From assembly GCF_040096075.1 (NCBI RefSeq), contig NZ_JBBMFJ010000041.1, forward strand, positions 1 through 23,293: a stretch of DNA of 23,293 nt. The letters are read 5' to 3'. This stretch comes from Brotaphodocola faecis (GTDB lineage Bacteria; Bacillota; Clostridia; Lachnospirales; Lachnospiraceae). The translations under genes were made by a program, and so were the position numbers. The notes beneath the pieces are model-generated. The model was not told the DNA's origin and searched no databases. It was given only the letters and a program-made list of their open reading frames with translations. How positions within the stretch are numbered: the stretch's first letter is position 1; each line of letters starts with the position of its first letter. Of this stretch, positions 21,598-23,293 are shown piece by piece.

Positions 21598-22476
21598 TCA
21601 GCGCATTCTGGCCGTCCTCACACATCCCGCCTGCAAATTCAGTGGCAACATACCGGCAATCTCTTCCGCCAGCTTCTGTTCTGTTTCCGTGTCGGCCTGA
21701 TTTAACAGCACCCGGTAGTACCGGCCGTCCACGCCTTTGTGGCTTCCCCGCTCATCCATCAGGATCAGCGCCATATCTTCGGCAGCAATCACATCTTCCG
21801 CATTTCGGTGCAGCCAGCCCCCGTGGGATGCAAACCGGAAACAGGTATCTCCAAACTGCTTTCCTCCCGCTGTAAGCCCTGCGCAGGCAATGACCAGGCC
21901 GGTCTGCGGAATCAGGACCGGTTCTGTCTCTGATGGAACCTTTAGCGGAAGGCGTTTGGAACCGTCCGCCTCAATGAGGATCACATCAAACTGTGTGAGC
22001 AGCTTCTTCATCACGGCTTCCTCCCCCAGATCCTCCGGCATGGCAAGCTTCCAGGCACTGTTCGGCCCCTCTGCCTGCTTTCCGGCTGCCAGAATCGAAC
22101 CGTCCGTATTTTGGCCTTCCCCTGCACGAATCCCGGCATCTGCCATGTTTCGCCTCACCGCAGCGCTGTCCCTGCCCTGCATCCAGGCATCCAGATCTAA
22201 AAGCTTTGGCACTACCGCCACCTTATACTGATCCGGCTTCGCGATATGCGTGCTGGTCGTCATGAGCACCCGCGCGCCTTTTTTCGCAAGCTCCTCTGCC
22301 AGGTCATACATGGTGCTGGTTTTTCCTCCTGCTCCCACAATGGAAATGACCCGGGGCAGCATCTTCCAGTCCGCAATCCCAAGCGCCTCCAGAAGTGTTT
22401 CTGTATGTTCAAAGCACTGACGGTTTGAATTCCAGCGTTCCGCTCTTACCGGACCGGCAATTTGTTTCTGCTCCAT
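21598..22476 (-). CDS. yqeC: YqeC, selenium-dependent hydroxylase accessory protein
   Basis: The 292-residue protein has an N-terminal P-loop VGAGGKTST (47-55) in SIVGAGGKTSTMYDLAEELAKKGARVLMTTSTHI. The family-typical VILIEADGSKRLPLKVPSETEPVLIP lies near 163-188, and KGVDGRYYRVLLNQAD near the C terminus. This is the YqeC family (putative selenium-dependent hydroxylase accessory protein). The molecular step is not established; it is thought to help insert labile selenium or the Mo cofactor. It starts with ATG at 22476 behind GAGGGGGAAAG, a fair site. It lies upstream of the YqeB-MocA gene, likely in one operon, and is divergent from the YwaF-like gene with 65 bp between them. Confidence 0.88.
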   Translation of the reverse strand: MEQKQIAGPVRAERWNSNRQCFEHTETLLEALGIADWKMLPRVISIVGAGGKTSTMYDLAEELAKKGARVLMTTSTHIAKPDQYKVAVVPKLLDLDAWMQGRDSAAVRRNMADAGIRAGEGQNTDGSILAAGKQAEGPNSAWKLAMPEDLGEEAVMKKLLTQFDVILIEADGSKRLPLKVPSETEPVLIPQTGLVIACAGLTAGGKQFGDTCFRFASHGGWLHRNAEDVIAAEDMALILMDERGSHKGVDGRYYRVLLNQADTETEQKLAEEIAGMLPLNLQAGCVRTARMR

Positions 22477-22478
22477 CC

Positions 22479-22507
22479 TTGTTCTTTCCCCCTCACAGTG
22501 CTATACT
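22479..22507 (+). promoter_or_regulatory. Promoter of the YwaF-like gene
   Basis: TTGTTC (22479-22484), a 17-bp spacer and TATACT (22502-22507) preceded by TGC, an extended -10. The predicted start near 22514 leaves a leader of only about 28 nt. The promoter begins 3 bp beyond the yqeC start codon, so the two divergent transcription units share this short region. Confidence 0.65.
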
Positions 22508-22541
22508 GTTTCCCGAAACCGGTAAACTGTATTGCATTTGT

Positions 22542-23228
22542 ATGATCATGATTATGAACGTATTATACCATTTTCGCGCGCTGCCGGATAGGACATATGA
22601 CCGGATTCTCTTCTTCTGCGGTCTGTTCCTGCTCCTGACAGAAAGCTATAAACAATGTTTCCTGTATTTTTTCATTGACCAGAGCCACTATGACTGGTGG
22701 TATTTTCCTTTCCAGCTCTGTAGCCTTCCCATGTACCTGTGCCTGCTTCTCCCGTTTTTAAAGCGCGGTACATGCAAGACCGCCCTCTATACCTTTTTGC
22801 AGGATTTCAACCTGCTTGGCGGGGTGGCCGCCCTCATCGTATCCGAGGGCTTTCGCGGCATCCACTGGAGCCTGACCCTGCATGGCTATGTCTGGCATCT
22901 GCTTCTGGTGCTCATTGGACTCTTTGTCTTTGCCGGTGGGCGTTCCGATTTAAGCCGGAAGGGGTATCTTGGGACACTTCCGGTATTTTTCACCAGCTGT
23001 GCCATTGCCCTTTTCATCAACATTCTGGCTCCTGGGCACGGGCAGGCCGATATGTTCTACATATCTCCCTATTACCCAAGCACCCAGCCGGTCTTTCATG
23101 AGATTGCGCTGGCCATTGGCATTCTTCCGGCCAATCTTTTGTATCTGTTTACCATCTGCCTGGGCGCTGCCCTGCTGCATTTGCTGTTTTCTGTGCTGGA
23201 AAAGCATTATGTCCCAGACAACCGATAA
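22542..23228 (+). CDS. YwaF/TIGR02206-like integral membrane protein
   Basis: The 228-residue hydrophobic protein has about six membrane segments. The pattern YFPFQLCSLPMYLCLLLPFL near residues 52-71 (polar residues in a membrane helix with QLC), then GGVAALIVSE and HGYVWHLLLVLIGLF, is typical of the TIGR02206/YwaF family, whose function is unknown. The start is uncertain. ATG at 22542 and near repeats at 22548 and 22554 (MIMIMN) all lack a good ribosome binding site. The longer open frame back to 22395 overlaps yqeC antisense and is unlikely because the promoter at 22479-22507 lies inside it. It is followed by a strong hairpin. Confidence 0.72.
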   Translation: MIMIMNVLYHFRALPDRTYDRILFFCGLFLLLTESYKQCFLYFFIDQSHYDWWYFPFQLCSLPMYLCLLLPFLKRGTCKTALYTFLQDFNLLGGVAALIVSEGFRGIHWSLTLHGYVWHLLLVLIGLFVFAGGRSDLSRKGYLGTLPVFFTSCAIALFINILAPGHGQADMFYISPYYPSTQPVFHEIALAIGILPANLLYLFTICLGAALLHLLFSVLEKHYVPDNR

Positions 23229-23244
23229 GCCATAACGCAAAGAG

Positions 23245-23293
23245 GCTGTCGCAACATTGGCCCCAGATGTGGAGGGGCCAATGTTGCGACAGC
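23245..23293 (+). terminator. Perfect 20-bp-arm hairpin after the YwaF-like gene
   Basis: The arms at 23245-23264 and 23274-23293 are perfectly complementary, starting GCTGTCGCAACATTGG, around a 9-nt loop. The window ends at the last paired base, so the T-run cannot be seen. The AAAGAG just before the left arm predicts CTCTTT beyond the window. It most likely terminates the membrane gene, and symmetry would let it also stop convergent transcripts. Confidence 0.7.

Noticed and set aside
21003..21875. 290-codon plus-strand frame across yqeB and yqeC
   Set aside because: Antisense to two recognised genes; His/Ser/Pro-rich composition typical of a shadow frame.
22395..22541. N-terminal extension of the YwaF-like protein
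   Set aside because: It would run antisense into yqeC and contain the gene's own promoter; the added residues lack membrane character.

Overview
The window looks like a chromosomal segment of a Gram-positive gut anaerobe of the Clostridia, most likely Lachnospiraceae. The signs are strong AGGAGG-type ribosome binding sites, an NfnAB-type ferredoxin:NADP reductase pair, a GGGtGRT/Fe-S scaffold pair, selenium-dependent molybdenum hydroxylase accessory genes and a clostridial-style Wadjet locus. Genus is not determined. Thirteen of the fifteen genes called are on the minus strand; only the AIM24-family gene at the left end and the YwaF-like membrane gene at the right end are on the plus strand. 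No rRNA, tRNA or CRISPR array was seen.

Layout. Positions 1-75 hold a truncated copy of a structured repeat. An AIM24-family gene (177-1013) ends in a tandem-hairpin terminator shared with a convergent sugar-acid operon on the minus strand: MBL-fold hydrolase (4519-3698), CdaR/PucR-type regulator (3681-2512), GntP permease (2433-1090). A 530-bp gene-free stretch (4520-5049) holds that operon's promoter, a perfect 18-bp palindrome, an 11-bp-phased direct repeat, a plus-strand terminator split by a 27-bp palindromic mobile element, and a possible decayed coding fragment. Next comes a complete Wadjet anti-plasmid operon, jetABCD (11582 down to 5050), with tightly coupled reading frames. Then pgi (13325-11745), a YdjM-like membrane hydrolase (14116-13502), the GGGtGRT and Fe-S scaffold pair (15978-14257), the two-gene NADPH-dependent glutamate synthase small chain/NfnAB operon (18705-16357), GTG-started folA beside a divergent ThyX-fold protein (19967-18843), and a YqeB-MocA fusion with YqeC (22476-20040). 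A YwaF/TIGR02206-like membrane gene runs off to the right and ends at a perfect 20-bp-arm hairpin.

The strongest unlabelled signal is a family of small mobile elements with GTAACTG...CAGTTAC ends and exact 8-bp target duplications: 133 bp at 16222-16354 (flanked by GATTATTT) and only 27 bp at 4822-4848 (flanked by GAGGATTT). The ends and duplication length fit non-autonomous relatives of IS66-family elements. The copy at 1-75 is inverted and identical over 75 bp to 16222-16296, so the two bracket about 16 kb that includes the Wadjet locus.

Functional themes are redox and electron transfer (NfnAB with a Rex-like site, Fe-S scaffold), C1/folate (DHFR plus ThyX-like protein), Mo/Se enzyme maturation, sugar-acid uptake with its own regulator, and plasmid defence. 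All family assignments come from reading motifs and from memory of the families; no database search was run.
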